A model generated the notes under the pieces. The model ran no database searches and was not told the DNA's origin. It saw only the letters and a program-made list of their open reading frames with translations. Of a stretch of DNA of 37,998 nt, positions 17,518-26,700 are shown piece by piece (position 1 is the stretch's first letter; every line of letters begins with the position of its first letter). This DNA is from an uncultured Lachnospiraceae bacterium (lineage in GTDB: Bacteria > Bacillota > Clostridia > Lachnospirales > Lachnospiraceae). A program made the translations under genes and the position numbers. The DNA lies in NCBI GenBank assembly GCA_947628705.1, contig CANRAZ010000019.1, positions 1-37,998 of the forward strand, written 5' to 3'.

Positions 17518-18783
17518 ATGAATATCGCAGTTGTGGGAGCAGGCTATGTTGGACTGTCGTTAGCAGTTTTACTAGCCCAGCATAATAATGTTACTATAGT
17601 AGATGTGATTCCACAAAAAGTTGAAATGATTAATAAAAAAAAATCACCAATTCAAGATAATGAAATTGAAGAATATCTAACAAAAAAAATTAATGTATCA
17701 GAAAATAGAGATGGCAATCCGGGACTGTGGGCTACTTTAGATGGATGTACAGCGTACAAGGAAGCTGAATTTGTTATAGTAGCAGCACCGACTAATTACG
17801 ATATAGTCAAATCATATTTTGATACATCGGCTGTCGAGATTGTTCTAGAGGACATTTTATCGGTTAATAGAAAAGCAACTATAGTAATTAAATCTACGAT
17901 ACCTGTTGGATTTACAGAGGAAATGAGAAAAAAATTTTATAGTAATAATATCATCTTCAGTCCAGAGTTTCTCAGAGAATCAAAGGCATTATACGATAAC
18001 TTATATCCCAGCAGAATTATTGTGAGCGAGGATATTAATAATTCTGATGTAGTGGAAAGAGCGCATGAGTTTGCTCAGTTATTGCAGGAAGGTGCGATTA
18101 AGAAAGACATTCCTAAATTGTTTATTGGTTTTAATGAAGCAGAAGCAATTAAACTTTTTGCCAATACTTATTTGGCGATGAGAGTGGGATTCTTTAACGA
18201 ATTGGATACATATGCTGAAGTGAAAGGATTTAATGCACGCCAAATAATAGAAGGGGTATGCCTTGATCCACGTATTGGGTCACATTATAATAATCCATCA
18301 TTTGGATACGGAGGATATTGCCTGCCAAAAGACTCAAAGCAATTATTAGCAAATTTTGAAGGTGTTCCGGAAAAATTGATAAAAGCAATTGTAGAGTGCA
18401 ATACAGTAAGGAAAGACTTTATAGCAGAGCAAGTACTATCTAAAGCTGGTTTTGATGGAAAGCAGGATGCTGAAGATTATTTTAAGCATGGTATTCAACA
18501 ATGTATTGTTGGTATTTATAGGTTAACTATGAAGAGCAATTCGGATAATTTCCGTCACAGTGCCATTCAAGGAGTTATTAAGAGAATTAAATCATATGGA
18601 GTCAAAGTCATTATATATGAACCAACTTTAAATGATGGAGAAGAGTTTTATGGTGATAAAATTGTTAATGACATAGATGATTTTAAGAAAAAAAGTAATG
18701 TTATTTTGGCAAATAGAATGGACGAGAGTCTATTAGATATAAAAGAAAAAGTTTATACAAGAGATATTTTTTATAGAGATTAA
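17518..18783 (+). CDS. ugd: UDP-glucose 6-dehydrogenase-type nucleotide-sugar dehydrogenase
   Basis: The 421-residue protein oxidises a UDP-sugar at C6, most likely UDP-glucose to UDP-glucuronate, with two NAD+. The N-terminal NAD site is GAGYVGLS (7-14), followed by APTNYD (90-95), STIPVGFT and SPEFLRE (148-154). The catalytic cysteine is Cys268 in [12 protein letters not shown]. The C-terminal domain carries [24 protein letters not shown] at 17506-17511 precedes the ATG. It is the first gene of the polysaccharide locus and begins a clear drop in GC content relative to the housekeeping genes. The product would supply a uronic acid for the polymer, or a substrate for the next epimerase. Confidence 0.92.
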   Translation: MNIAVVGAGYVGLSLAVLLAQHNNVTIVDVIPQKVEMINKKKSPIQDNEIEEYLTKKINVSENRDGNPGLWATLDGCTAYKEAEFVIVAAPTNYDIVKSYFDTSAVEIVLEDILSVNRKATIVIKSTIPVGFTEEMRKKFYSNNIIFSPEFLRESKALYDNLYPSRIIVSEDINNSDVVERAHEFAQLLQEGAIKKDIPKLFIGFNEAEAIKLFANTYLAMRVGFFNELDTYAEVKGFNARQIIEGVCLDPRIGSHYNNPSFGYGGYCLPKDSKQLLANFEGVPEKLIKAIVECNTVRKDFIAEQVLSKAGFDGKQDAEDYFKHGIQQCIVGIYRLTMKSNSDNFRHSAIQGVIKRIKSYGVKVIIYEPTLNDGEEFYGDKIVNDIDDFKKKSNVILANRMDESLLDIKEKVYTRDIFYRD

Positions 18784-18803
18784 TAAAACAGGAGGTTATC
18801 CTA

Positions 18804-19808
18804 ATGAAAATTTTTATTACAGGTGTTGCAGGCTTTTTGGGTAGTCATCTAGCAGACGCAATGTTGGCGGAAGGGCATGAAGTAATTGGTTGTGATAACT
18901 TGATTGGAGGTTATAGAGATAATGTCCCTGCGGAAGTGGATTTTTATGAAAGTGATTGCAACGATTTCGAAAAAATGAAGGAACTCCTTAAAAATGTTGA
19001 TATTGTATATCATACTGCTTGTACCGCATACGAGGGTCTTTCAGTATTTTCGCCTAAACTTGTTGCCGAAAATACATACTTGAATTCTGTTTCGATGGCA
19101 AGTGCTGCAATTGCTAACAATGTAAAGCGCTTTGTAACGTGTTCATCTATGGCAAGATATGGTACGCAGGAGATTGTACCATTTACAGAAAATATGATTT
19201 GTAAGCCGCAAGATCCGTATGGTATTTCTAAATTTTCAGCTGAAAATGTGCTTAGAAATCTTTGTGAAATACATGGAATGGAATTAGTGATCGCTGTTCC
19301 GCATAATATTATCGGCCCTCGTCAAAAATATGACGACCCATTTAGAAATGTTGCTTCAATAATGATCAACCTTATGCTGCAGGGACGTCAGCCTATCATT
19401 TACGGAGATGGGATGCAAAAACGCTGTTTCTCGTTCGTTCAAGACGATATTGATTGTCTTAAAAAGCTGGCTTTTCAGGATAATGTTGTCGGTGAAGTTA
19501 TCAATATTGGGCCAGACGAAGAATTTGTTACAATCAATCATTTGGCTGAAACATTGGCAAAACTTATGGATTTTGAGCTGCATCCGATATATATGCCTGG
19601 ACGTCCTCAAGAGGTAAAGCTGGCAACCTGCTCTGCAGATAAAGCACGCAGGCTGTTGGGGTATCAGACAAAGTATACTTTGGAGCAGGGCCTTTCAAAG
19701 ATGATAGATTACATTAGAGAGCGCGGCGCGAAGCCGTTTATTTACCATTTACCTATTGAAATTTATAGTGAGAAGACACCTAAAACATGGTCTGAGCATT
19801 TATTCTGA
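18804..19808 (+). CDS. NAD-dependent nucleotide-sugar epimerase/dehydratase (extended SDR)
   Basis: The 334-residue extended short-chain dehydrogenase has the NAD motif GVAGFLGSH near residue 7, a TACTAYEG segment in the place of HxAA, the active-site serine region CSSMARYG and the catalytic YGISK (Tyr and Lys four apart). The C-terminal half has GPRQKYDDPFRN and KRCFSFVQDD, which are common in UDP-glucose/UDP-glucuronate 4-epimerase relatives. Because it follows ugd by 20 bases, a UDP-glucuronate or UDP-hexose 4-epimerase is the best guess, but the exact substrate cannot be read from sequence alone. GGAGG at 18791-18795 sets the start. Confidence 0.85.
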   Translation: MKIFITGVAGFLGSHLADAMLAEGHEVIGCDNLIGGYRDNVPAEVDFYESDCNDFEKMKELLKNVDIVYHTACTAYEGLSVFSPKLVAENTYLNSVSMASAAIANNVKRFVTCSSMARYGTQEIVPFTENMICKPQDPYGISKFSAENVLRNLCEIHGMELVIAVPHNIIGPRQKYDDPFRNVASIMINLMLQGRQPIIYGDGMQKRCFSFVQDDIDCLKKLAFQDNVVGEVINIGPDEEFVTINHLAETLAKLMDFELHPIYMPGRPQEVKLATCSADKARRLLGYQTKYTLEQGLSKMIDYIRERGAKPFIYHLPIEIYSEKTPKTWSEHLF

Positions 19809-19865
19809 ATATAGCAAGCACCGCTAATCATGTAATATATAATATGAAATGAAAGCCGAATAAAA

Positions 19866-21065
19866 ATGATTGATAATAATATAAAATATGTTTTTATTAT
19901 AGGAACAAAGGGAATACCTGCTAATTATGGAGGATTTGAGACATTTATAGAAAAATTGACACTTAATCAAATTGATAAAACTATACAGTACTATGTTTCA
20001 TGCCAGCAATCTCCTGAAACCTATAAAGCTAAACTTTATAAACATAATGGGGCGATTTGCTTTCCGATAAAGGTTCCCAATTTTGGTGCGGCAAGAGCAG
20101 TGTATTATGACTGCCAGTCGTTAAAATGGTCTATTAATTTTATAAAAAAGAATAATATAAAGAATGCTATTATTTTTATTTGTGCATGCAGAATCGGACC
20201 GTTTATTGCCATTAATAAGAAAAAAATGGAAAGACTTGGGATTAAACTGGTAATTAACCCGGATGGCCATGAGTGGCTTAGAGCAAAGTGGAATGCAGTA
20301 ATAAAAAAGTATTGGAAAATATCAGAAAAATTGTGTGTTAAGCATGCGGATTTTCTGATATGCGACAGCATTAATATTGAAAAATATATTCAAAGAGAAT
20401 TTAAAAAATATAAGCCTAAAACTACATTTATTGCTTATGGTGCTGAAACGGAAAAATCTATATTATCAGATGATAATCCAAAAATTATAGAATGGTACAA
20501 AAAATGGAATCTGAAGCCAGGTGAATATTATGCCAATATTGCCAGATTAGTACCGGAAAATAATTATGAAACAATTGTTAGAGAGTTTATGGCATCCAAT
20601 ACCAAAAAGTCTTTGGTTATAGCAGCATCTCTAAAAGGAAATAAGTTTTATGAAAAATTGAAAGAACAATTCCACTTTGAAAATGATTCAAGAATTAAGT
20701 TTGTTGATGGAATCTATGACCAGGAACTGTTAAAGAAGATACGGGAGAATGCATTCGGTTATATTCACGGACATTCTGTAGGAGGGACAAATCCATCCCT
20801 GCTTGAGGCATTGGGGACATTAAATCTAAATTTATTGTATGACGTATCCTTTAACCGAGAGGTTGGAGAGGATGGCGCTTTATATTGGAATCTTGAAAGC
20901 GGAAATTTAAAAAAGATTATAGAAAAAGCGGATAACATGTCGCAGGATCAGATCGAGAAGCTGGGTGTTGCTGCTCACAATAGAATAAAAGAATTTTATA
21001 CTTGGGAGTTTATTGATACGCGCTATGAATACGAGTTCAATAGGGGTTTTGCAGGGGAATACTGA
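19866..21065 (+). CDS. DUF1972/GT4 glycosyltransferase (WchF/Cps2T-like)
   Basis: This 399-residue GT-B transferase has the N-terminal signature IGTKGIPANYGGFETFIE of the DUF1972 group, which includes streptococcal beta-1,4-rhamnosyltransferases of the Cps2T/WchF type. The C-terminal nucleotide-sugar domain has YYANIARLVPENNYETIV and a terminal GGTNPSLLEALG segment, where the usual E-x7-E donor motif sits. It would add a sugar to the lipid-linked repeat unit on the cytoplasmic face. No rhamnose pathway is present here, so the donor sugar may differ from the streptococcal one. The gene is markedly AT-rich. Its binding site is weak. Confidence 0.85.
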   Translation: MIDNNIKYVFIIGTKGIPANYGGFETFIEKLTLNQIDKTIQYYVSCQQSPETYKAKLYKHNGAICFPIKVPNFGAARAVYYDCQSLKWSINFIKKNNIKNAIIFICACRIGPFIAINKKKMERLGIKLVINPDGHEWLRAKWNAVIKKYWKISEKLCVKHADFLICDSINIEKYIQREFKKYKPKTTFIAYGAETEKSILSDDNPKIIEWYKKWNLKPGEYYANIARLVPENNYETIVREFMASNTKKSLVIAASLKGNKFYEKLKEQFHFENDSRIKFVDGIYDQELLKKIRENAFGYIHGHSVGGTNPSLLEALGTLNLNLLYDVSFNREVGEDGALYWNLESGNLKKIIEKADNMSQDQIEKLGVAAHNRIKEFYTWEFIDTRYEYEFNRGFAGEY

Positions 21066-21067
21066 TT

Positions 21068-21745
21068 ATGCAGTGTTATGCTACCATCGTCACAACTGAG
21101 ACATATTTTGCTGGCGTGAAACTGTTAAGAGACAGTTTAAAAAGAACTCTTACTAGCTACGCCCTTAAAATTTTTGTACCTGAAAGGCTGTACAATAAAC
21201 TAATTTCTACTGGGGACTTTACAATCCAAGAAATAGAAAAGTATAATTTTGATTTTAAATTAAACAGTTATTTGGTAAAGCTAAATGACAGGTCTGAAAA
21301 TTCACAGTGGAATTATACATTTGACAAGTTGGTTTTGTTTTCAAAGACAGAATATGAAAAAATTGTCTATCTGGATTGCGATATAGAAGTCAAAAAAAAT
21401 ATTGATGATCTTTTTAACAGACCACATATGTCAGCAGTAAAACCGTCTTTAGGAAATCCAGACTACACTAGAGGCTTTAATTCGGGAGTTATGGTAATTG
21501 TTCCCAAAGAGGGGCTAGATGTTAAGATACTTGAGTTAGTAAATGACCCAAGGTTGCATGATTTATCATCTATAAGTGATAACGATTTGCTTCAGGCTTT
21601 TTATCATGATTGGGGAAAAAATCCGAACCAAGTATTGCCAGATGAATACAATGTTTTTTACCCATACGTCAATGAATATGTGAATTTAAAAGAAATAAAG
21701 ATTATGCATTACATCGGGAAGAGTAAGCCGTGGCTTATAAAGTAA
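21068..21745 (+). CDS. GT8 (glycogenin-like) glycosyltransferase
   Basis: The 225-residue protein starts two bases after the previous stop. It has the GT8 pattern: an N-terminal ATIVTTETYFAGVKLLRDSL, then WNYTFDKLVLF, the metal-binding DxD in VYLDCDIEV, the sugar-binding segment FNSGVMVI and a C-terminal HYIGKSKPW, the equivalent of the HxxGxxKPW motif of glycogenin and galactinol synthase relatives. It is a retaining transferase that uses a UDP-sugar, possibly the product of ugd or the epimerase upstream. It is shorter than many GT8 members but has all visible core motifs. The gene is AT-rich and closes the first AT-rich segment. Confidence 0.85.
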   Translation: MQCYATIVTTETYFAGVKLLRDSLKRTLTSYALKIFVPERLYNKLISTGDFTIQEIEKYNFDFKLNSYLVKLNDRSENSQWNYTFDKLVLFSKTEYEKIVYLDCDIEVKKNIDDLFNRPHMSAVKPSLGNPDYTRGFNSGVMVIVPKEGLDVKILELVNDPRLHDLSSISDNDLLQAFYHDWGKNPNQVLPDEYNVFYPYVNEYVNLKEIKIMHYIGKSKPWLIK

Positions 21746-21803
21746 AGATGTGATGGATGCAAGTATGAAAGCTGTAAGGAAAACTAAAAAATAGGATAAA
21801 AAA

Positions 21804-22808
21804 ATGATAATTACGAAAACACCATTCCGCATGTCCTTCTTCGGCGGCGGCACGGATATGGAAAGCTTTTTCCGAGAAAACGGAGGAGCTGTCATATCAA
21901 CCACTTTCGACAAATACTGTTATGTTACTGTCAGGCATCTTCCGAGATTTTTTGATTATAAGACGCATCTCACTTATTCACGCATGGAGTATGTAAATAA
22001 AACGGATGAGATAGAGCATCCCGCAATACGAAATGCAATGAAGATGCTGGATATGCATGAAATCCGCCTGACGTATGATTCCGACCTCCCTGCAAGGTCG
22101 GGGTTAGGGACAAGCAGTTCGTTTGCAGTAGGAATGCTTAATGCCTTTTATGCATTAAAGGGCAAGTATGCTGACAAAAAAAGGCTGGCAGATGAAGCGA
22201 TATATCTTGAGCGTACCCTCTGTAATGAGGCAGGAGGGTGGCAGGATCAGATAGCAGCATCATACGGTGGGCTTAACCGCATTAACTTCAGCAGCAGCGG
22301 ATATGAAGTACTTCCTGTCATCATTTCTCCTGAAAGAAAACAGGAGCTTAACAGAAACCTGATGATGTTCTTTACGGGATTTACCAGATTTTCGCATGAT
22401 GTCCATTCCACAAAAAAGACAGGAGGCAGGACAGCACAGCTGAAGGAAATGTACGGACTTGTCGATGAAGCGGAAAGGATCCTTACGGACAGAGTTTCAG
22501 ATCTTGATGAATTTGGAAGACTCCTTGATTACACATGGAAACTGAAGCGCAGGACGGGAGAAAAAGTATCCACGGACAGCATTGATTTGATATACGAAAA
22601 GGGAATTAAAGCGGGAGCAATCGGGGGAAAGCTTCTGGGCGCCGGAGGAGGAGGCTTCTTCCTTTTTTATGTGCAGCCGGAAAAACAGGAAGCGGTGAAG
22701 GCAGCTCTGAAGGAACTGCTGTACGTGCCGTTTGAGTTTGAGGAAGGCGGAACAAGGGTAATACACTATACGCCCGAAACATACATTTCATCGGAAAAAG
22801 GTAATTGA
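21804..22808 (+). CDS. hddA: D-glycero-alpha-D-manno-heptose 7-phosphate kinase (HddA-like)
   Basis: The 334-residue GHMP kinase starts with TKTPFRMSFFGGGTDME, characteristic of the HddA group. The ATP loop of the superfamily is at 95-110 (LPARSGLGTSSSFAVG). The C-terminal GGKLLGAGGGGFFLFY is the third GHMP motif. HddA phosphorylates C1 of D-glycero-alpha-D-manno-heptose 7-phosphate, the second step towards GDP-heptose. The neighbours gmhA and hddC-gmhB provide the steps before and after it, which strongly supports this over fucose or mevalonate kinases. This is the first gene of a visibly more GC-rich cassette. Confidence 0.93.
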   Translation: MIITKTPFRMSFFGGGTDMESFFRENGGAVISTTFDKYCYVTVRHLPRFFDYKTHLTYSRMEYVNKTDEIEHPAIRNAMKMLDMHEIRLTYDSDLPARSGLGTSSSFAVGMLNAFYALKGKYADKKRLADEAIYLERTLCNEAGGWQDQIAASYGGLNRINFSSSGYEVLPVIISPERKQELNRNLMMFFTGFTRFSHDVHSTKKTGGRTAQLKEMYGLVDEAERILTDRVSDLDEFGRLLDYTWKLKRRTGEKVSTDSIDLIYEKGIKAGAIGGKLLGAGGGGFFLFYVQPEKQEAVKAALKELLYVPFEFEEGGTRVIHYTPETYISSEKGN

Positions 22809-22812
22809 TGCA

Positions 22813-24120
22813 GTGAAAGCGGTAATAATGGCAGGCGGGAAAGGAACCCGCATATCGTCGGTTGCAAAAGACATGCCGAAGCCGATGGTAAGAATAGAAG
22901 GAAAACCCATACTGGAGCATGAGATAGAGTGCCTCAGGAATCAGGGAATTACGGATATAATCATAACGGTCGGCTACCTTGGAGAGTCAATTACTGAATA
23001 TTTTGGGGATGGCGAGAAGACGTCGCCTGCAACAGGGAAGCCGTTCGGCGTGAAAATAGAATACTATTTTGAAAATGAGCCCTTGGGAAATGCAGGAGCT
23101 CTTTTTAAAATAAAAGACATGCTTCAGGAAGATTTTCTTCTGATTAACGGGGATTTGATGTTTGACATTGATCTCAGCCGGTTTATAAAGTTCCATAAAG
23201 AGCATGATGCCCTAGCCACATTGTTTACTCATCCGAACAGCCATCCTTATGACAGCGGTCTGATCGAAGCCGACGGAAAAGGGGCAGTAGTCAAGTGGCT
23301 CTCTAAAGAGGACGAGAGAAAGGGATATTATAAAAACCGGGTAAATGCCGGTATTCATATTTTATCGCCAGTACTGCTTGACGCAGGCACGGAGGCAGGA
23401 AAGACAGACCTTGACAGGCAGATTCTCAAGCCTCTGGCTGGAAGCGGAAAAATGTTCTGCTATGACAGCCCGGAGTATGTAAAGGATATGGGTACGCCGG
23501 AACGTTATAAGGAGGTCTGCGCCGATTTTAAGGCAGGGCGTGTCAGCGCGGGAAATTTAAAGAACAAGCAGAAGGCTGTGTTTCTGGACAGGGACGGAAC
23601 AATAAACAGATATGCTGGATTTTTAAGGAATATAGAAGATTTCGAACTGCTTCCCGGGGTGTCAGATGCGGTAAAGAGAATCAACGAATCGGGATATCTT
23701 GCAATTGTCGTGACTAACCAGCCGGTAATTGCAAGAGGCGAGCTGACGGCTGGAGAGCTCCAAGAGATACATAACAAGATGGAAACCCTGCTGGGAAAAG
23801 AAGGGGCGTATTTGAATGCTGTCTATTACTGTCCGCATCATCCCCATAAGGGTTATGAGGGAGAAATTCCCGAACTGAAAATTGAGTGCGGATGCCGCAA
23901 GCCGAAGCCGGGGCTGCTTCTTCAGGCAGCAGAAGATTACAACATTGACCTGAAAAGCTCTTGGATGGCCGGAGATGGCGAAAACGACATAAAGGCAGGA
24001 AGGGCCGCAGGGTGTCATACAGCACTGATAAGCGGAGAAGCCGGCGATTTCGGACAGGAAATAAAGACTGCAACCCTTTTTGAATTTACCGAAAAGATTT
24101 TTATGGAAAAGGAAAGCTAA
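22813..24120 (+). CDS. hddC-gmhB: Fused heptose-1-phosphate guanylyltransferase (HddC-like) and heptose bisphosphate phosphatase (GmhB-like)
   Basis: The 435-residue protein starts at a GTG four bases after hddA. Residues 1 to about 240 form a sugar nucleotidyltransferase with MAGGKGTRI (6-14), KPMVRIEGKP and the catalytic region LLINGDLMFDID (109-120). Residues about 253-435 form a HAD phosphatase with FLDRDGT (257-263), VVTNQPVIARG and GDGENDIKAG. Zinc ligands of the GmhB type are seen as C340 and H342 (CPHH) and C359 and C361 (CGC). The phosphatase would remove the 7-phosphate of heptose 1,7-bisphosphate, and the transferase would couple heptose 1-phosphate to GTP. These activities are usually on two proteins. 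GDP specificity is inferred from hddA and the dehydratase. Confidence 0.9.
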   Translation: MKAVIMAGGKGTRISSVAKDMPKPMVRIEGKPILEHEIECLRNQGITDIIITVGYLGESITEYFGDGEKTSPATGKPFGVKIEYYFENEPLGNAGALFKIKDMLQEDFLLINGDLMFDIDLSRFIKFHKEHDALATLFTHPNSHPYDSGLIEADGKGAVVKWLSKEDERKGYYKNRVNAGIHILSPVLLDAGTEAGKTDLDRQILKPLAGSGKMFCYDSPEYVKDMGTPERYKEVCADFKAGRVSAGNLKNKQKAVFLDRDGTINRYAGFLRNIEDFELLPGVSDAVKRINESGYLAIVVTNQPVIARGELTAGELQEIHNKMETLLGKEGAYLNAVYYCPHHPHKGYEGEIPELKIECGCRKPKPGLLLQAAEDYNIDLKSSWMAGDGENDIKAGRAAGCHTALISGEAGDFGQEIKTATLFEFTEKIFMEKES

Positions 24121-24126
24121 AACGGT

Positions 24127-24804
24127 TTGGAAAAGGCAGAAGAAAAACTGGACGGGGAGCTCCAAAGGCATCTGGAAGCCCTGCTTAAAAGATATCCCGT
24201 TCTAAAAGCAATTGAGGAAGAAATCGCAGGGGCATATCTGGCAATGGAGGAGGCATATATTAACGGCGGGAAGCTTCTGATTGCGGGAAACGGCGGCTCG
24301 GCGGCAGATTCGGAACATATAGCCGGAGAACTCATGAAGTCGTTTAAAAGACCCAGGCCGGTAAGCAGGGATTTTGAAAGGCAGCTTAAGGAAGCGGCTC
24401 CCGACGAGGGAGCGGAGCTTGCAAAAAAGCTTGAAGGCAGCCTTGCGGCAGTGCCGCTGACTGCGCATGAAGCCCTGAACACCGCATACTCAAACGACGT
24501 GGACGGAAAATGCGTGTTTGCCCAGCAGCTGTACGGGTTTGGAAAAAAGGGCGATGTGTTTCTGGGAATAAGCACCTCAGGAAACAGCACAAACATAATA
24601 AATGCTGCTGTAACGGCAAGGGCAATGGGGATAAAGGTGATTGGGTTTACCGGAGAAGACGGAGGAAGGCTCAGGGAGCTTTCGGACGTAGCAGTCCGCG
24701 TGCCGGAAAGGGAGACCTATATGGTACAGGAGCTCCAGCTTCCCATATACCACTGCTGGTGCCTTATGCTTGAAGAAAGGTTCTTCGGAAAGGAAAGTAA
24801 ATGA
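24127..24804 (+). CDS. gmhA: Sedoheptulose 7-phosphate isomerase
   Basis: The 225-residue protein has an SIS domain with IAGNGGSAADSEHIAGEL (the GmhA signature, including a His expected to bind metal) and TSGNSTNIINA. The C-terminal region VQELQLPIYHCWCLMLE carries further active-site Glu and His residues typical of GmhA. It converts sedoheptulose 7-phosphate to D-glycero-D-manno-heptose 7-phosphate and starts the heptose pathway. It is somewhat longer than the roughly 190 residues usual for GmhA, with an inserted charged helix around 80-105. The start is a TTG at 24127, six bases after the previous stop; an AAGGAAAG overlapping that stop is a fair binding site. The end overlaps the next gene (ATGA). 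Confidence 0.92.
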   Translation: MEKAEEKLDGELQRHLEALLKRYPVLKAIEEEIAGAYLAMEEAYINGGKLLIAGNGGSAADSEHIAGELMKSFKRPRPVSRDFERQLKEAAPDEGAELAKKLEGSLAAVPLTAHEALNTAYSNDVDGKCVFAQQLYGFGKKGDVFLGISTSGNSTNIINAAVTARAMGIKVIGFTGEDGGRLRELSDVAVRVPERETYMVQELQLPIYHCWCLMLEERFFGKESK

Positions 24805-25673
24805 TGAATGTTGCGCTGGTCGGCAGTTCAGGATACATAGCCGGATTCATGGCAAAAAGGCTTGAGAACGAAACGGGAATTGAGAAAATTGTAAAGATAG
24901 ACAGAACAGAGGATGCGGATGCGTATCTTGACCTGATGCAGGCTGAAAATTTTAATTATGATGTCCTGAATGAAGTGGAAAGCGTTATATTCACGGCCGC
25001 TGTGTCCTCACCGGATAAATGCGCTTCAGAACTTGAATTGTGCCGCAGGATAAATGTAACGGGAACGTCAAGGTTTATCAGGGAAGCCGTCGACAGAGGA
25101 TGCAGGGTCATTTTTTTCTCCAGCGACGCCGTCTTTGGAGACATTCCGGGAGAGATATATACCGAGGCATCGCCTACGATGGCGTCTACGCCGTACGGCA
25201 TGATGAAGAAAAGCATTGAGGATGAATTTAAGAATGAAACTAATTTTAAAGCAATAAGGTTATCGTATGTGGTTTCGGCAAGAGACAGGTTCGTTTCATA
25301 CTGTCTGGACTGCATGGAAAAAGGCGCGACTGCGGAGATATATCATCCGTTTTACAGAAACTGCATATCCGTAAGCGACGTGGTGAACGTTGTGGCATGG
25401 CTTCTTGGGCACTGGGCGGAGTTTGAGCCGAATGTGCTGAACGTTGCCGGAAGGGAGCTGGTAAGCAGGATCCGCATTGCCGACGAGATGAACAGGCTAT
25501 TTGAGAACAGGCTGCATTACAGCGTTTTGTATCCGGGCGAGAGGTTTTATGAGAACCGTCCCAGAATAACGCAGATGCAGAGCATTTATCTAAATAGATA
25601 TAAAATTATAGAAGACTGCTCATTTACCGAAAAAATAAAGAAAGAGATGGAGGGCATAAAAATTGGCAGCTAA
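24801..25673 (+). CDS. RmlD/WcaG-like SDR reductase, candidate GDP-6-deoxy-heptose 4-keto reductase
   Basis: The 290-residue extended SDR has an N-terminal nucleotide loop LVGSSGYIAGF, a serine region FFSSDAVFG and the catalytic YGMMKK (Tyr and Lys four apart). It resembles dTDP-4-dehydrorhamnose reductases and similar sugar-nucleotide reductases. It lies between gmhA (four-base overlap) and the 4,6-dehydratase gene (11-base overlap), so it most likely reduces the 4-keto sugar made by that dehydratase, as DmhB does in the GDP-6-deoxy-D-manno-heptose route of Yersinia. The specific substrate is inferred from context; an epimerase role is possible. Confidence 0.78.
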   Translation: MMNVALVGSSGYIAGFMAKRLENETGIEKIVKIDRTEDADAYLDLMQAENFNYDVLNEVESVIFTAAVSSPDKCASELELCRRINVTGTSRFIREAVDRGCRVIFFSSDAVFGDIPGEIYTEASPTMASTPYGMMKKSIEDEFKNETNFKAIRLSYVVSARDRFVSYCLDCMEKGATAEIYHPFYRNCISVSDVVNVVAWLLGHWAEFEPNVLNVAGRELVSRIRIADEMNRLFENRLHYSVLYPGERFYENRPRITQMQSIYLNRYKIIEDCSFTEKIKKEMEGIKIGS

Positions 25674-26700
25674 AGCATTGATAACGGGAATAACGGGAAT
25701 GGTCGGTTCGCACCTGGCAGATTTCCTTCTTGAAAATACGGACTGGGACGTTTACGGAGTCTGCCGGTGGAGAAGCCCTCTGGACAACGTCAGCCATCTT
25801 TTGGAGCGGGCAAACAGAAAGGACAGGCTTTATTTCGAATATGCGGATCTGAACGATGAAGTGTCCCTTATGAGAGCGGTCAATAAAATAAAGCCGGATT
25901 ACGTGTTCCATCTTGCGGCCCAGAGCTATCCTTTAACAAGCTTTACGGCTCCGATTGACACGATGAACACTAATATTTTGGGGACAAGCCGTCTTCTTGA
26001 GGCATTACGCAGCGCAATGGAAGCCGATTCAGAATACAGGCCGGTAATTCATGTGTGCGCATCATCGGAGGTTTTTGGGAAGATTCCGGCGGACAAAAAG
26101 CCGGAAAGCGGCATACATGAGGAGTGTCCGTTCCACCCGGCATCGCCATATGCGATATCGAAGGTGGGGACTGACCTGCTGGGGAGATACTATGCGGAAG
26201 CATACGGAATGACCGTAATGACAACCCGCATGTTCACCCATACAGGACCGAGAAGGGGAGACGTATTCCATGAATCCACCTTTGCAAAGCAGATAGCGAT
26301 GATAGAAGCCGGAATGATCGAGCCGAAGGTGATGGTGGGAAATCTTAAGTCCCTGCGCACGTATGCCGACGTAAGGGATGCAGTGAGGGCATACTACATG
26401 CTTGTGACCGTAAATCCTGTAGGAGGGGAATATTACAATATCGGAGGCTCGTACACATGCGAGGTTGGAGACACGCTGAACACGCTGATATCGTTATCGC
26501 CAAAGAAAGATGAAATAGAGATAGTGACCGACCCGGAGAGACTGCGCCCGATAGATGCGGATTTGCAGGTGCCCGACTGCCGGAAATTCAAGAAGCATAC
26601 GGGATGGGAGCCGCAGATTAGTTTCGAGCAGACCATGAGGGATCTGCTTGACTACTGGAGGGAACGGGTAAACAGAGGCGAAGTTTTTTTGACAAGATAA
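25663..26700 (+). CDS. GDP-mannose 4,6-dehydratase-like enzyme, candidate GDP-heptose 4,6-dehydratase (DmhA-like)
   Basis: The start is a TTG at 25663 with GGAGGG at 25649-25654, giving 345 residues. The cofactor loop is TGITGMVGSHLAD, followed by KPDYVFHLAAQSYPLTSF, a segment typical of GDP-mannose dehydratases. The active site is CASSEVFG and YAISKVG. GPRRGDVFHESTFAKQI and SLRTYADVRDAVRAY are also characteristic. The enzyme removes water from C5-C6 of a GDP-hexose or GDP-heptose to form the 4-keto-6-deoxy sugar. With a full GDP-heptose set directly upstream, GDP-D-glycero-alpha-D-manno-heptose is the likely substrate, as for Yersinia and Campylobacter DmhA-type enzymes. GDP-mannose remains an alternative. 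It ends the GC-richer cassette. Confidence 0.85.
   Translation: MAAKALITGITGMVGSHLADFLLENTDWDVYGVCRWRSPLDNVSHLLERANRKDRLYFEYADLNDEVSLMRAVNKIKPDYVFHLAAQSYPLTSFTAPIDTMNTNILGTSRLLEALRSAMEADSEYRPVIHVCASSEVFGKIPADKKPESGIHEECPFHPASPYAISKVGTDLLGRYYAEAYGMTVMTTRMFTHTGPRRGDVFHESTFAKQIAMIEAGMIEPKVMVGNLKSLRTYADVRDAVRAYYMLVTVNPVGGEYYNIGGSYTCEVGDTLNTLISLSPKKDEIEIVTDPERLRPIDADLQVPDCRKFKKHTGWEPQISFEQTMRDLLDYWRERVNRGEVFLTR

Noticed and set aside
21804..24804. LPS inner-core heptose synthesis (ADP-heptose, hldE route)
   Set aside because: hddA belongs to the GDP branch; no hldE- or hldD-type gene is present, and the host looks like a Gram-positive-type Firmicute.
25663..26700. GDP-L-fucose pathway (gmd plus fcl)
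   Set aside because: The dehydratase alone could fit, but the partner reductase is RmlD-like in pattern and the genes directly upstream form a complete GDP-heptose set. Fucose is not fully excluded.
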